Source: JBBSMX01 sp038232935
GTDB lineage: Bacteria; Bacteroidota; Rhodothermia; Rhodothermales; JANQRZ01
Reading direction: 5' to 3'
NCBI GenBank assembly: GCA_038232935.1
Contig: JBBSMX010000160.1
Location: forward strand, 1-9,078
DNA length: 9,078 nt
Part shown: one piece after another, positions 1-6,039 of the stretch
Layout of the letters: the number at the start of each line of letters is the position of its first letter
Numbering within the stretch: position 1 is the stretch's first letter
Program-made: the position numbers and the translations under genes
The notes under the pieces: generated by a model
What the model saw: the letters and a program-made list of their open reading frames with translations, nothing else
Databases searched by the model: none
Told to the model about the DNA's origin: nothing

Positions 1-215
1 ACGAGCGCAGCGTGGTCCTCGGCCGAGAGCTTGGGGGATGCTCCGCCACGGTGGCCGACGGGCTCGGCGGTGCCGTCGCGTCGCCATCGTCGTTTGAGCT
101 TCTGCACGAAGGAGCGGCTGACTCGGAAGCGGTCGGCGACCGCCGGCTCGGTGGCGTCGTCTCGTAAGGCGGCATCGAGGATGCGTTGTCGGAAGTCGAG
201 GGAGAAGGCGGCCAT
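1..215 (-). CDS. IS630-family transposase, N-terminal part (runs off the window)
   Basis: This is the first 71 residues of a transposase that continues beyond the left edge. The protein starts MAAFSLDFRQRILDAAL and continues with a helix-turn-helix whose recognition part reads VADRFRVSRSFVQKLKRRW (about residues 26-44). A basic linker follows, then a G-H-R-G-G stretch (55-59) and PKLSAEDHAAL (61-71). This order (R-x-R-I-L helix, HTH with 'VS..FV..L..R', then G-rich linker and 'KL..E') is typical of the DNA-binding domain of IS630-family transposases. The catalytic DDE domain is not in the window, so it cannot be judged whether the gene is intact. The ATG at 215-213 fits the known N-terminus of the family. 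Family assignment is by recognition of the motif pattern. Confidence 0.8.
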   Translation of the reverse strand, partial: MAAFSLDFRQRILDAALRDDATEPAVADRFRVSRSFVQKLKRRWRRDGTAEPVGHRGGASPKLSAEDHAAL

Positions 216-269
216 AGCGAGTAGAGGAAGGAGTCGCCCCAAGATTACAACCAATCGTCTCTCACACTA
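1..269 (-). mobile_element. IS630-family insertion sequence, partial (one end only)
   Basis: The left edge of the window holds one end of an insertion sequence: the start of an IS630-type transposase reading leftwards (215 to 1) plus about 54 bp of upstream end sequence. IS630/Tc1-mariner elements insert at TA dinucleotides and duplicate them. The sequence running out of the element ends in CACACTA, with a TA at 268-269, so I place the boundary there; read inwards the end begins TAGTGTGAGAGACGATTGG. The other end lies outside the window, so the inverted-repeat partner and the TA duplication cannot be verified, and the exact boundary is an inference. The element lies just over 100 bp upstream of dacB, pointing away from it. 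Confidence 0.7.
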
Positions 270-383
270 GTGGACAAAGACAGCCGGGACACACGATTCA
301 CACAGGGTAGAGGGAACACGCGTGGGCACCGTGCCGATAGAGACTTCTCACTTCCTCGCTCACGACTGCTGTCCCCCCGCTCC

Positions 384-1847
384 ATGCGAGCCTCCCGTCT
401 CCTCCTCGCCGCCAGTTTCGCCGCTGTCCTGCTGGCCCTCGCGCTCATCGCTGTGCCGGGCCGCCCGCTCGAAGCGTCGTCGGCGGCGACCGACGCTGCC
501 ATCCGCAACGCGATCGACGCCATCGTGACGGACGAGAAGCTGCCCGATGCGTTCTGGGGGATCTACATCCAGAACCTCAAAACGGGCGAGGTGGTCTACA
601 GCCAGAACGCCGACAAGAACCTGATGCCGGCGTCGAACCTCAAGCTCGTCACCACGGCGACCGCGCTCGACGCGCTCGGGCCGGACTACCGCTACGTCAC
701 CGGCCTCTACTTCGACGGCACCGCGGGGGACTCCACGCTCCGCGGCGACCTCATCCTCCGCGGCTCCGGCGACCCTACCTTTGGCAGCCTCCTCTTCGAG
801 CGAGACCCGCTCCGCGAGTGGGCACGCCAGCTCCGCGCGATGGGCGTCGCCCACGTCGAAGGCCGTATCATCGGCGACGACAACGTGATGGACGACCTCC
901 CGTACGCTGACGGGTGGGACATCAACTACATCGCCACCGAGGACTGGGCGCAGAGCGTCGGCGGGCTCTCGTATGCCGACAACCTCGTCACGCTCAACGT
1001 CGCGGGAACGCGGGCGGGCGAGCCGGCCGAGATCACGGCGGACCCGGCCGGGTACGTGGACGTCCGCAACGCCCTTACGACGAGCGGTCGGCGCGGCTAC
1101 AACCCCATCCGTATCCGTCGCACCGTCGGGACGAACCAGATCCAGGTCGAGGGCGCAGTGTCGGCGGGGTACCGGGGTGCGGCTCGCGTCCCGATTCAGG
1201 ACCCGACCGGTTTCACCCTGAACGCCTTCGCCGACCGGCTCCACGAGGCCGGGATCACCGTCACCGCCGAGATCCGCGATGCCGACGACCTGGAGGAGCG
1301 GCCGAGCTACGACGACGCTCCGATCCTCGTTCACCTCTCCCCGCCGCTCCTCGACATCCTGACGGCGATCAACTTTAAGAGCAACAACTTCTTCGCAGAG
1401 CAGGTCTTCCGCACGTTCTCGGGGAACGGGCTGGCGAACGGCGGCGAGCAGCGCGTCCTCTCGTTCCTCGAAAAGGCCGGCGTCGAGACGGCCGGGGTCG
1501 CCATCCGCGACGGCTCCGGGCTCTCGCGGAAGACGCTCATCGCTCCGAAGACGCTCGGCGAGATGCTGGCGTACCTCTACCGCAGCCCGCAGCGCGACGC
1601 CTTCGTCGGCACGCTCGCACGCGGGGGGCAGGAGGAGACGACGCTGCGCTACCGGCTGCCCGGCCTGCCCGTCCGCGCCAAGACCGGCGCCATCGAGCAC
1701 GTCCGCTCGCTCTCCGGCTACGTCGCCGGGCCCGACGACACGCCGTACGTGTTCGTCGCCCTCGCCAACAATTTCACGAGCCGGTCGAGCCTCGTCTCGC
1801 TCGCGGAGAACGAGATCGTGATGGCGATCGCTTCCGGCGGCCGGTGA
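384..1847 (+). CDS. dacB: D-alanyl-D-alanine carboxypeptidase/endopeptidase (PBP4 family, class C)
   Basis: This is a penicillin-binding protein of the DacB/PBP4 type that trims peptidoglycan stem peptides (D-Ala-D-Ala carboxypeptidase, often also endopeptidase) outside the cytoplasmic membrane. All three active-site motifs of the serine penicillin-recognising fold are present in the 487-residue product: SxxK as S84-N-L-K87, SxN as S333-N-N335, and K433-T-G435. The family-typical DGSGLSR lies at 376-382. The long insertion between the first two motifs matches class C PBPs, and the length is normal. I chose the ATG at 384 because the protein then begins with two arginines and a hydrophobic stretch (residues 6-24) that looks like a signal peptide or anchor. 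The reading frame is open back to a GTG at 270, but that would add 38 polar residues ahead of the signal and would start at the IS boundary. No Shine-Dalgarno is visible; the leader is pyrimidine-rich. In 270-383 I see no convincing promoter. Confidence 0.93.
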   Translation: MRASRLLLAASFAAVLLALALIAVPGRPLEASSAATDAAIRNAIDAIVTDEKLPDAFWGIYIQNLKTGEVVYSQNADKNLMPASNLKLVTTATALDALGPDYRYVTGLYFDGTAGDSTLRGDLILRGSGDPTFGSLLFERDPLREWARQLRAMGVAHVEGRIIGDDNVMDDLPYADGWDINYIATEDWAQSVGGLSYADNLVTLNVAGTRAGEPAEITADPAGYVDVRNALTTSGRRGYNPIRIRRTVGTNQIQVEGAVSAGYRGAARVPIQDPTGFTLNAFADRLHEAGITVTAEIRDADDLEERPSYDDAPILVHLSPPLLDILTAINFKSNNFFAEQVFRTFSGNGLANGGEQRVLSFLEKAGVETAGVAIRDGSGLSRKTLIAPKTLGEMLAYLYRSPQRDAFVGTLARGGQEETTLRYRLPGLPVRAKTGAIEHVRSLSGYVAGPDDTPYVFVALANNFTSRSSLVSLAENEIVMAIASGGR

Positions 1848-1851
1848 GCTC

Positions 1852-1949
1852 GGTGGACGGTAGCCAGTGGACGGTTTACGGTGGACGTTCTACTATTCAC
1901 GATCCACCATCTACGGTCCACCGTCTACTGTTCACAATCCTCCGCCGTC
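1852..1949 (+). repeat. Degenerate heptanucleotide tandem array
   Basis: Starting five bases after the dacB stop, the sequence can be read as 14 consecutive 7-mers of the form NNTNNAC. Examples in order are GGTGGAC, AGTGGAC, GGTTTAC, GTTCTAC, TATTCAC, GATCCAC, CATCTAC, GGTCCAC, CGTCTAC and TGTTCAC. The last position is C in 14 of 14 units, the third is T in 13 of 14, and the sixth is A in 11 of 14. The early units are purine-rich (GGTGGAC type) and the later ones are the NNTCCAC/NNTCTAC type. As a result a 9-bp perfect inverted repeat also forms (1878-1886 with 1916-1924). Heptameric tandem repeats are known from other bacteria, for example cyanobacterial STRR sequences; whether this one belongs to a dispersed family cannot be told from one copy. 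Confidence 0.75.
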
Positions 1950-1951
1950 CG

Positions 1952-1959
1952 TAAATTGG
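1952..1959 (+). promoter_or_regulatory. Candidate -10 element for mreD
   Basis: TAAATTGG lies 35 bp before the mreD start and resembles the Bacteroidota -7 element TAnnTTTG. The same word in a nearly identical setting (GTARATTGGGTG) forms the -10 of the tRNA-Ala promoter at 8640-8651, which strengthens the reading. A -35 partner is weak: TTCACA at 1931-1936 sits in the heptad array with a spacer of only 15 bp. If real, mreD has its own promoter at the downstream edge of the repeat array instead of depending on dacB read-through. Confidence 0.35.
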
Positions 1960-1993
1960 GTGGCGCGCCCCTCTCTCACCCGCTCCCCTCTCC

Positions 1994-2464
1994 ATGCCCG
2001 TCGTTCTCCGCCAGGTACTCGTATGCCTCGGCGTTGTCGCTCTCCAGTGGCTCGTGTTCGGCCGGCTCAAGCTCTGGGGCGCGTATCCCGACGTGGCCCT
2101 GTTGTATGTGGCGTACGTCGGGCTCCGTTTCGGGCGAGCGAGCGGCACCGTCGCAGGCTTCGCCACCGGCTTCCTGATGGATGTGATCTACGGGACGTGG
2201 GGCATCCAGATGCTCATCAAGACCGTCCTCGGCTTCGTGGTCGGGCTATTCGCCTCCGAGAGCTCGGAGGGTCCGAGGCTGGGGCCGCTGCAGACGGGGA
2301 TCGGGTCGCTCGGCCTCGCGCTCGTCCACAACGGCTTGTTTGTCGTCGTCCTCGCCCTCGCCAACAGCACGCGCTCCCCGACGCTCATCACGTCGCTGTG
2401 GCTCGGCTCGGCGGTCTACACCGCCGTCGTCGCCGTCGTGTGGAGCCTCGTCCGGTCCCGCTGA
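1994..2464 (+). CDS. mreD: Rod shape-determining membrane protein MreD
   Basis: This is a small integral membrane protein of 156 residues, the usual MreD size. MreD works with MreB, MreC, RodA and PBP2 in the elongation machinery that guides lateral wall synthesis. Hydrophobic segments are at about 5-22, 31-47, 52-66, 70-86, 103-122 and 132-152. Family-typical features are a Gln in the first helix (Q18), the YPDVALLYVAYVGLRFG stretch (31-47), and the 'GF.TGFLMDV.YG..G' signature (55-70), followed by a helix with a Lys and Gly (KTVLGF, 76-81). The start at 1994 is preceded by an almost pure pyrimidine leader and no Shine-Dalgarno. mreB and mreC, its usual neighbours, are not in the window, so this copy is either detached or part of a split cluster. 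The C-terminus is short and basic (LVRSR). Confidence 0.82.
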   Translation: MPVVLRQVLVCLGVVALQWLVFGRLKLWGAYPDVALLYVAYVGLRFGRASGTVAGFATGFLMDVIYGTWGIQMLIKTVLGFVVGLFASESSEGPRLGPLQTGIGSLGLALVHNGLFVVVLALANSTRSPTLITSLWLGSAVYTAVVAVVWSLVRSR

Positions 2465-2471
2465 CGCAGGC

Positions 2472-2533
2472 GTTCGGGGTTATGGGTTGTTATGGGTGGG
2501 GAGTGAAAAACCCCGAACCCCAAACTCCCTACC
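2472..2533. terminator. Interleaved hairpins between convergent mreD and dapD (candidate transcription-end structure)
   Basis: The 64-bp gap between the mreD stop and the dapD stop contains two interlocking inverted repeats. The first is a perfect 10-bp pair, GTTCGGGGTT (2472-2481) with AACCCCGAAC (2509-2518), around a 27-nt loop. The second is GGTGGGGAGT (2495-2504) with ACTCCCTACC (2524-2533), with one G/T-type mismatch; its right arm overlaps the dapD stop codon. The position between convergent genes suggests a bidirectional transcription end. No run of T follows either stem, so a standard intrinsic terminator is not shown. The two stems cross, so they either compete or could form a pseudoknot. 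Confidence 0.35.
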
Positions 2534-3374
2534 GCAGTGCGTCTTCGAGCGTCGTCGCCGCGTCCGTCGAAGCATCGCGGTACTTGACGATGGCGGGGGC
2601 GCTGAGGCTGAGGCCGTGCTCGCGGCCAAAATCGGAATCCACCGCCCGCGTGCCTGGGACGACGACAGCCCCCTCGGGAATCTCCAAGGGCCCGCCCGCG
2701 CTCCGCAGCACGGTTTCATTCACGAGGTCGTAGACCCGCGTCGAGCCGGTGAGGATGACGCCGGCTGCGAGCACCGCCCCACGTCGCACCACGCAGCCCT
2801 CGTAGATCCCGCACCCGCCGCCGACGAACACGTCGTCCTCGATCACGACGGGCACTGCGCCGATGGGCTCTAGCACGCCGCCCACCTGCGCTGCCGCCGA
2901 GAGGTGGACGCGCCGGCCGATCTGCGCGCAGCTCCCGACGAGCGCGTGCGAGTCCACCATTGTCCCCACGTCCACGTACGCCCCGACGTTGACGTACATC
3001 GGCGGCATGCACACCACGCCGGGCGCGACGTACGAGCCGCGCCGGATCGTCGAGCCGCCGGGAACGATGCGAACGCCGTCGTCTTTGCTGAACTGCTGCG
3101 CCGGGAACGTCCCCTTGTCGAAGAATGAGAACGGCTCCGCTGAGAAATCCACTACCTCGCCGAGCCGGAAGCCGAGGAGGATGCCCTGCTTCACCCAGCC
3201 GTTCGCGCGCCACGTCCCATCGCCGTCCCGCTCCGCCGAGCGGATCGCACCGCGTTCGAGGGCTCCGAGGAAAGTCTCGAAGTCGGCGAGGGCCGCCTCG
3301 CGATCGAGAGCGGCGGCGGATTGGGCGGCGTGGTGCTCGATGGTCGCGCGGAGGTCAGACATGAGGTCAGACAT
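2529..3374 (-). CDS. dapD: 2,3,4,5-tetrahydropyridine-2,6-dicarboxylate N-succinyltransferase
   Basis: DapD transfers succinyl from succinyl-CoA to tetrahydrodipicolinate, committing the lysine/diaminopimelate pathway to the succinylase branch. The 281-residue product has the normal length. An N-terminal helical domain carries the conserved NGWVKQGILLGFR (58-70) and FFDKGTFP (84-91). It is followed by a left-handed beta-helix of hexapeptide repeats (about 102-215), including GAYVDVGTMVDSHALVGSCA (131-150) and GGVLEP (165-170). Asp141 in MVDSHA corresponds to the Asp regarded as catalytic in the family. The start is ambiguous: the first 12 bases are tandemly duplicated, giving MSDL-MSDL with ATGs at 3374 and 3362. 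The leader is pyrimidine-rich with no Shine-Dalgarno. The gene is the last of the cluster, 210 nt behind dapA with a MITE-like repeat in between, so it may be expressed partly on its own. Confidence 0.93.
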   Translation of the reverse strand: MSDLMSDLRATIEHHAAQSAAALDREAALADFETFLGALERGAIRSAERDGDGTWRANGWVKQGILLGFRLGEVVDFSAEPFSFFDKGTFPAQQFSKDDGVRIVPGGSTIRRGSYVAPGVVCMPPMYVNVGAYVDVGTMVDSHALVGSCAQIGRRVHLSAAAQVGGVLEPIGAVPVVIEDDVFVGGGCGIYEGCVVRRGAVLAAGVILTGSTRVYDLVNETVLRSAGGPLEIPEGAVVVPGTRAVDSDFGREHGLSLSAPAIVKYRDASTDAATTLEDALR

Positions 3375-3415
3375 GAAGCGGAGAACGAGGTGAAAGGATC
3401 TGTGAATTGGACCGT

Positions 3416-3567
3416 TGTCATTGCGAGGAGCCCGAAGGGCGACGTGGCAATCTCCCTGGATACGCAGAAGGTCAGGACACGAGCCGCGCCAGCGAACGGA
3501 AGGAGATGGGCTGCGCCGAGCCCTGCGGGGTTGCCGCGTCGGCGCGGCGCACCTCCTCGCAATGACA
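3416..3567. repeat. MITE-like intergenic repeat with 15-bp perfect terminal inverted repeats
   Basis: The 152-bp element begins TGTCATTGCGAGGAG (3416-3430) and ends with its exact reverse complement CTCCTCGCAATGACA (3553-3567). Imperfect matching continues inwards, for example CGACGTGGCAA (3440-3450) against the complement of TTGCCGCGTCG (3531-3541). The words CATTGCGAGGAG and GTGGCAATCTCC are familiar from dispersed non-coding repeats in many bacterial genomes, and I recognise the type from general knowledge. It encodes no supported protein. It fills most of the dapA-dapD gap, so a dapA-dapD transcript would contain it as a long folded RNA. No target duplication is obvious at the flanks (accgt on the left, gggtt on the right). 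Confidence 0.8.
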
Positions 3568-3584
3568 GGGTTACGAGGCCGCAG

Positions 3585-4490
3585 CTACTCTTCGAACGTC
3601 GGCATTTTGATGAACGGCTTGTAGGCCTGCATCACGCGGGCCTTCGTCTCCGGCGTGACGGACGCGAGCGGCGGGCGGACGGACTCGTCCATCATCCCCA
3701 TCTCGGCGAGGACGGCCTTGACCGGGCCGGGGTTCGACTCGTAGAACGAGGCACGCATCGCCGTGAGCAGGCGGAAGTGCTTCGCGCGCGCCGCCTCAAA
3801 ATCGCCCGCGAGGCCGAGCCGGACCATCTCCGAGACCTCGTCCGGCACCGCGTTCGCGATCACAGAGACGAGCCCGTCCGCGCCGAGCGCAAGCATCGCG
3901 AGGGTGAGGTCGTCGTCGCCGGAGTAGACGCCGAAGCCGTCGGGACGGGCGGCGAGGATGTCCATGATCTGTCCCAAATTCCCGCTCGCCTCCTTCACGC
4001 CGAACACGTGCGGGACGTCGGCGGCGATCTTCAGCGTCGTCTCGGCGGAGATGTTGGAGCCGGTGCGGCCGGGGACGTTGTAGAGCAGGATCGGCGTGTC
4101 GGCGGCGTCGGCGATCATCGCGACGTGGCGGAGCAGGCCGGCCGGCGTCGGCTTGTTGTAGTACGGCCCGACGACGAGGAGCGCGTCGGCCCCAGCGGCG
4201 GCGGCCTCGTTCGAAAACTCGACGCTCTGCGCCGTGTTGTTCGTCCCCGTCCCGACGATCACGGGCACGCGCCCGGCCGTGTGCGCGATGGACACCTCGA
4301 CGATCCGGCGGCGCTCGTCGTGCGTGACCGTCGGGTTCTCCCCCGTCGTGCCGAGGACGACGAGGGCTTCGACGCCGCCCTCGATCTGAAAGTCGATGAG
4401 CCGGCGGAGCGCGTCTTCGTCGATCCGGTCGTCGGCGGTGAAGGGGGTGACGAGGGCGGGCGCGGTCCCGCGGAAGAGGAGGTCAGCCAT
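3585..4490 (-). CDS. dapA: 4-hydroxy-tetrahydrodipicolinate synthase
   Basis: DapA condenses pyruvate with aspartate semialdehyde, the first step of the lysine/diaminopimelate branch; it is a cytoplasmic class I aldolase with a TIM barrel. The 301-residue product has the normal length. The key residues are all visible. These are the GTTGE motif (47-51, with the two threonines of the proton relay), PYYNKP (109-114), catalytic Tyr137 in YNVPGRTG (137-144) with Arg142 for substrate carboxylate binding, and Schiff-base Lys166 in GVKEASG (164-170). YSGDDD (189-194) follows. The start at 4490 gives the usual short N-terminus before the first strand (GTAPALVTPF, 8-17). The leader is pyrimidine-rich. 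It lies 126 nt behind dapB, a gap filled by hairpins, unlike the tightly coupled genes upstream. Confidence 0.96.
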   Translation of the reverse strand: MADLLFRGTAPALVTPFTADDRIDEDALRRLIDFQIEGGVEALVVLGTTGENPTVTHDERRRIVEVSIAHTAGRVPVIVGTGTNNTAQSVEFSNEAAAAGADALLVVGPYYNKPTPAGLLRHVAMIADAADTPILLYNVPGRTGSNISAETTLKIAADVPHVFGVKEASGNLGQIMDILAARPDGFGVYSGDDDLTLAMLALGADGLVSVIANAVPDEVSEMVRLGLAGDFEAARAKHFRLLTAMRASFYESNPGPVKAVLAEMGMMDESVRPPLASVTPETKARVMQAYKPFIKMPTFEE

Positions 4491-4544
4491 CGGAGGAGCA
4501 AGAGGGTTGAAGAAGATGAGTGGCAGAGGTCGCCGCGTGGTCTG

Positions 4545-4602
4545 CTACGAGCACCCGTAGGGGCAGATCCCCGGGTCTGCCCTCGGCGGGGTCAGCACCC
4601 CG
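4545..4602. repeat. Run of three hairpins in the dapB-dapA gap
   Basis: Three small inverted repeats stand side by side. They are CTACG/CGTAG (4545-4549 with 4556-4560), GGGCAGA/TCTGCCC (4561-4567 with 4576-4582, loop tccccggg), and CGGGGT/ACCCCG (4587-4592 with 4597-4602, loop cagc). All stems are perfect. The wording, GTAGGGGCAGA followed by TCTGCCC, resembles GC-rich dispersed intergenic repeats seen in other bacterial genomes, which is a recollection and not a search. In the - strand transcript these hairpins would lie 55-112 nt upstream of the dapA start. No T-run follows, so a standard terminator is unlikely. They could affect processing or stability of the operon mRNA. Confidence 0.65.
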
Positions 4603-4616
4603 ACGTCGAACGGCAG

Positions 4617-5372
4617 TCAGGGCGTCCAATCGGCGAGCATGTCGTCGAGGGTGAAGAGGCCGGTGCGGCCCTGGACCCACTCGGCGGCGCGGACGGCCCC
4701 GGCGGCGAACGCCTCGCGACCCTTCGCGACGTGCCGGAACGTGAGGCTGTCCACGGCACTGTCGAAGCCGACGGTGTGCTCGCCGAAAACGGCCCCGGCC
4801 CGCGTCGAGGTGACATGGAGCGCATCGGCATCGATCCGGCCGTGCTGCGTCTCGGGCTCGATCCGGGTCTTACGGCTCAGCCCGTCGAGCAGTTCGTTCG
4901 CCAGCAGCAGCGCCGTCCCGCTCGGGCTGTCGAGCTTGCCGGTGTGGTGGACCTCGTGGACGAACGGGTCGTAGTCGGCCAACTGTTCGAGGAGCGGCAG
5001 CGCCCCCCGGAGCGCGCGGACGAGCATGGCCACGCCGAGCGAGAAGTTCGGCGCCCAGAGCAGCCCGTTCTGCCCCTCCTCCACCCAGCCCCGCACCTTG
5101 TCCATCTCGTCGTACCACCCCGTCGTACCGACGACGGCGTCGAGCCCCCAGAAGCAGTATTGGTGGAGGTGGTCGAGGGCGACTTCGGGCGTCGAGAAAT
5201 CGATGGCGAGGTTGGCCCCGCCCAGGTCAGCGTCGGGGTCGCGTACATCGGCGAGCGGGTGCGCCCCGTCGAAGCGGGCGACGATCTCGTGGGGGCTGGA
5301 CGCGACGACGGCTTCGACGGCGTGCCCCATCCGGCCGGTCCCGACGAGGGCGATTTTGAGCGGGTCAGACAT
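4617..5372 (-). CDS. dapB: 4-hydroxy-tetrahydrodipicolinate reductase
   Basis: DapB reduces the DapA product to tetrahydrodipicolinate with NAD(P)H in the cytoplasm. The 251-residue protein begins with a Rossmann strand and the dinucleotide-binding GTGRMG (11-16). IDFSTPE (57-63) and VGTTGW (81-86) are typical of the family. The C-terminal catalytic domain carries the hallmark E140-VHHTGKLDSPSGTA (to 153), containing the catalytic His pair (142-143) and Lys146. The start at 5372 overlaps the stop of the upstream hydrolase by one base (TGATG), so translation is probably coupled. The upstream 24 nt, although coding for the hydrolase C-terminus, are 21/24 pyrimidine. In the pathway it acts directly after DapA, although its gene precedes dapA in the transcript. 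Confidence 0.95.
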   Translation of the reverse strand: MSDPLKIALVGTGRMGHAVEAVVASSPHEIVARFDGAHPLADVRDPDADLGGANLAIDFSTPEVALDHLHQYCFWGLDAVVGTTGWYDEMDKVRGWVEEGQNGLLWAPNFSLGVAMLVRALRGALPLLEQLADYDPFVHEVHHTGKLDSPSGTALLLANELLDGLSRKTRIEPETQHGRIDADALHVTSTRAGAVFGEHTVGFDSAVDSLTFRHVAKGREAFAAGAVRAAEWVQGRTGLFTLDDMLADWTP

Positions 5373-6034
5373 CAGGCAGCGAGGGAGAAGAGGAAAGCGT
5401 CGAAGCGGTGGGGGTCGCGCAGCGGCGGCCCGTGGCCGAAGACGACGAGATTCGGAAAGAGACCGAGCAGCTTGCGTGCGGAGGCGCGGTTCTGCGCCGG
5501 GTCCGGTGTAAATATCTTCGGCGGCTCGCGCAGTCCGGGGAGCGTCGTCAGCAGGTTCATTCCGTTGAGCACGTCGCCGAGGATGAGCGTGCGGTCACGC
5601 TCGCGCCAGTAGACGACGTGCCCCGGCGAGTGCCCCGGCGTCTCGATAACGGTGAATCCGCCAACCTCGTCGCCCTCGCGCAGCCGCCGGGCCACGGGGT
5701 GCGCTGGGCCGCTGCGCTTCGCCATAAACCGGGCGATCCCGTTGTCGGGCGAGAGACGGCCGATGTCGCCGGAGGCCACGGCGTCGGCATCGCCCGCGCC
5801 GCACCACAGCGGGACGCCGAGCGCTTCGCAGACGGCGTGGCTCGCGCCCTGATGGTCGGGGTGGCCGTGCGTGAGCGCGTGCGCCGCCACATCGTGGCCG
5901 TGCAGTGCCTTCAGGATCTTCTTCTCGTCGCTGGGGAGACCGGCGTCGAAGAGGACGCCGCCCGCGAAGTAAGCATTGATCCCGCTCCGGGGCATGAGCG
6001 GGAGGTGGTAGAAGTCGTCGGCGAGTTTGCGCAT
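5372..6034 (-). CDS. MBL-fold metallo-hydrolase, function unknown
   Basis: This is a 220-residue protein of the metallo-beta-lactamase superfamily. The full set of metal ligands is present: T55-H56-G-H58-P-D60-H61 (the HxHxDH motif), His135 in TPGHSPGH (132-139), Asp154 in ILGDVLNG (151-158), and His201 in FGHGPP (199-204). The compact length and TPGHSPGH motif are like glyoxalase II-type and general small-molecule MBL hydrolases, but the substrate cannot be read from the sequence. The frame is open far into thrA. I chose the ATG at 6034 because MRKLADDFYHLPL starts the first strand of the fold and lies 5 nt after the thrA stop. The stop overlaps the dapB start. Its tight coupling between thrA and dapB suggests a linked role or co-expression, for example hydrolysis of a thioester or lactone by-product, but this is only inference. 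There is no signal peptide, so it is probably cytoplasmic. Confidence 0.85.
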   Translation of the reverse strand: MRKLADDFYHLPLMPRSGINAYFAGGVLFDAGLPSDEKKILKALHGHDVAAHALTHGHPDHQGASHAVCEALGVPLWCGAGDADAVASGDIGRLSPDNGIARFMAKRSGPAHPVARRLREGDEVGGFTVIETPGHSPGHVVYWRERDRTLILGDVLNGMNLLTTLPGLREPPKIFTPDPAQNRASARKLLGLFPNLVVFGHGPPLRDPHRFDAFLFSLAA

Positions 6035-6039
6035 GGCGG

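Noticed and set aside
270..383. N-terminal extension of dacB from the GTG at 270
   Set aside because: The added 38 residues are polar and would bury the signal peptide; the GTG overlaps the IS boundary.
1852..1949. CRISPR array
   Set aside because: The unit is 7 bp with no spacers, so it is a simple degenerate tandem repeat.
1867..2733. A 288-codon + strand frame over the array, mreD and the dapD end
   Set aside because: It overlaps mreD in another frame, crosses the convergent gap and has Arg-rich filler composition.
3321..5612. A 763-codon open frame on the + strand opposite dapA and dapB
   Set aside because: It lies antisense to two clearly identified enzymes, and its product is a low-complexity Arg/Gly/Val/Asp/Glu mixture with no motif. 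Long antisense frames are normal in GC-rich genes.
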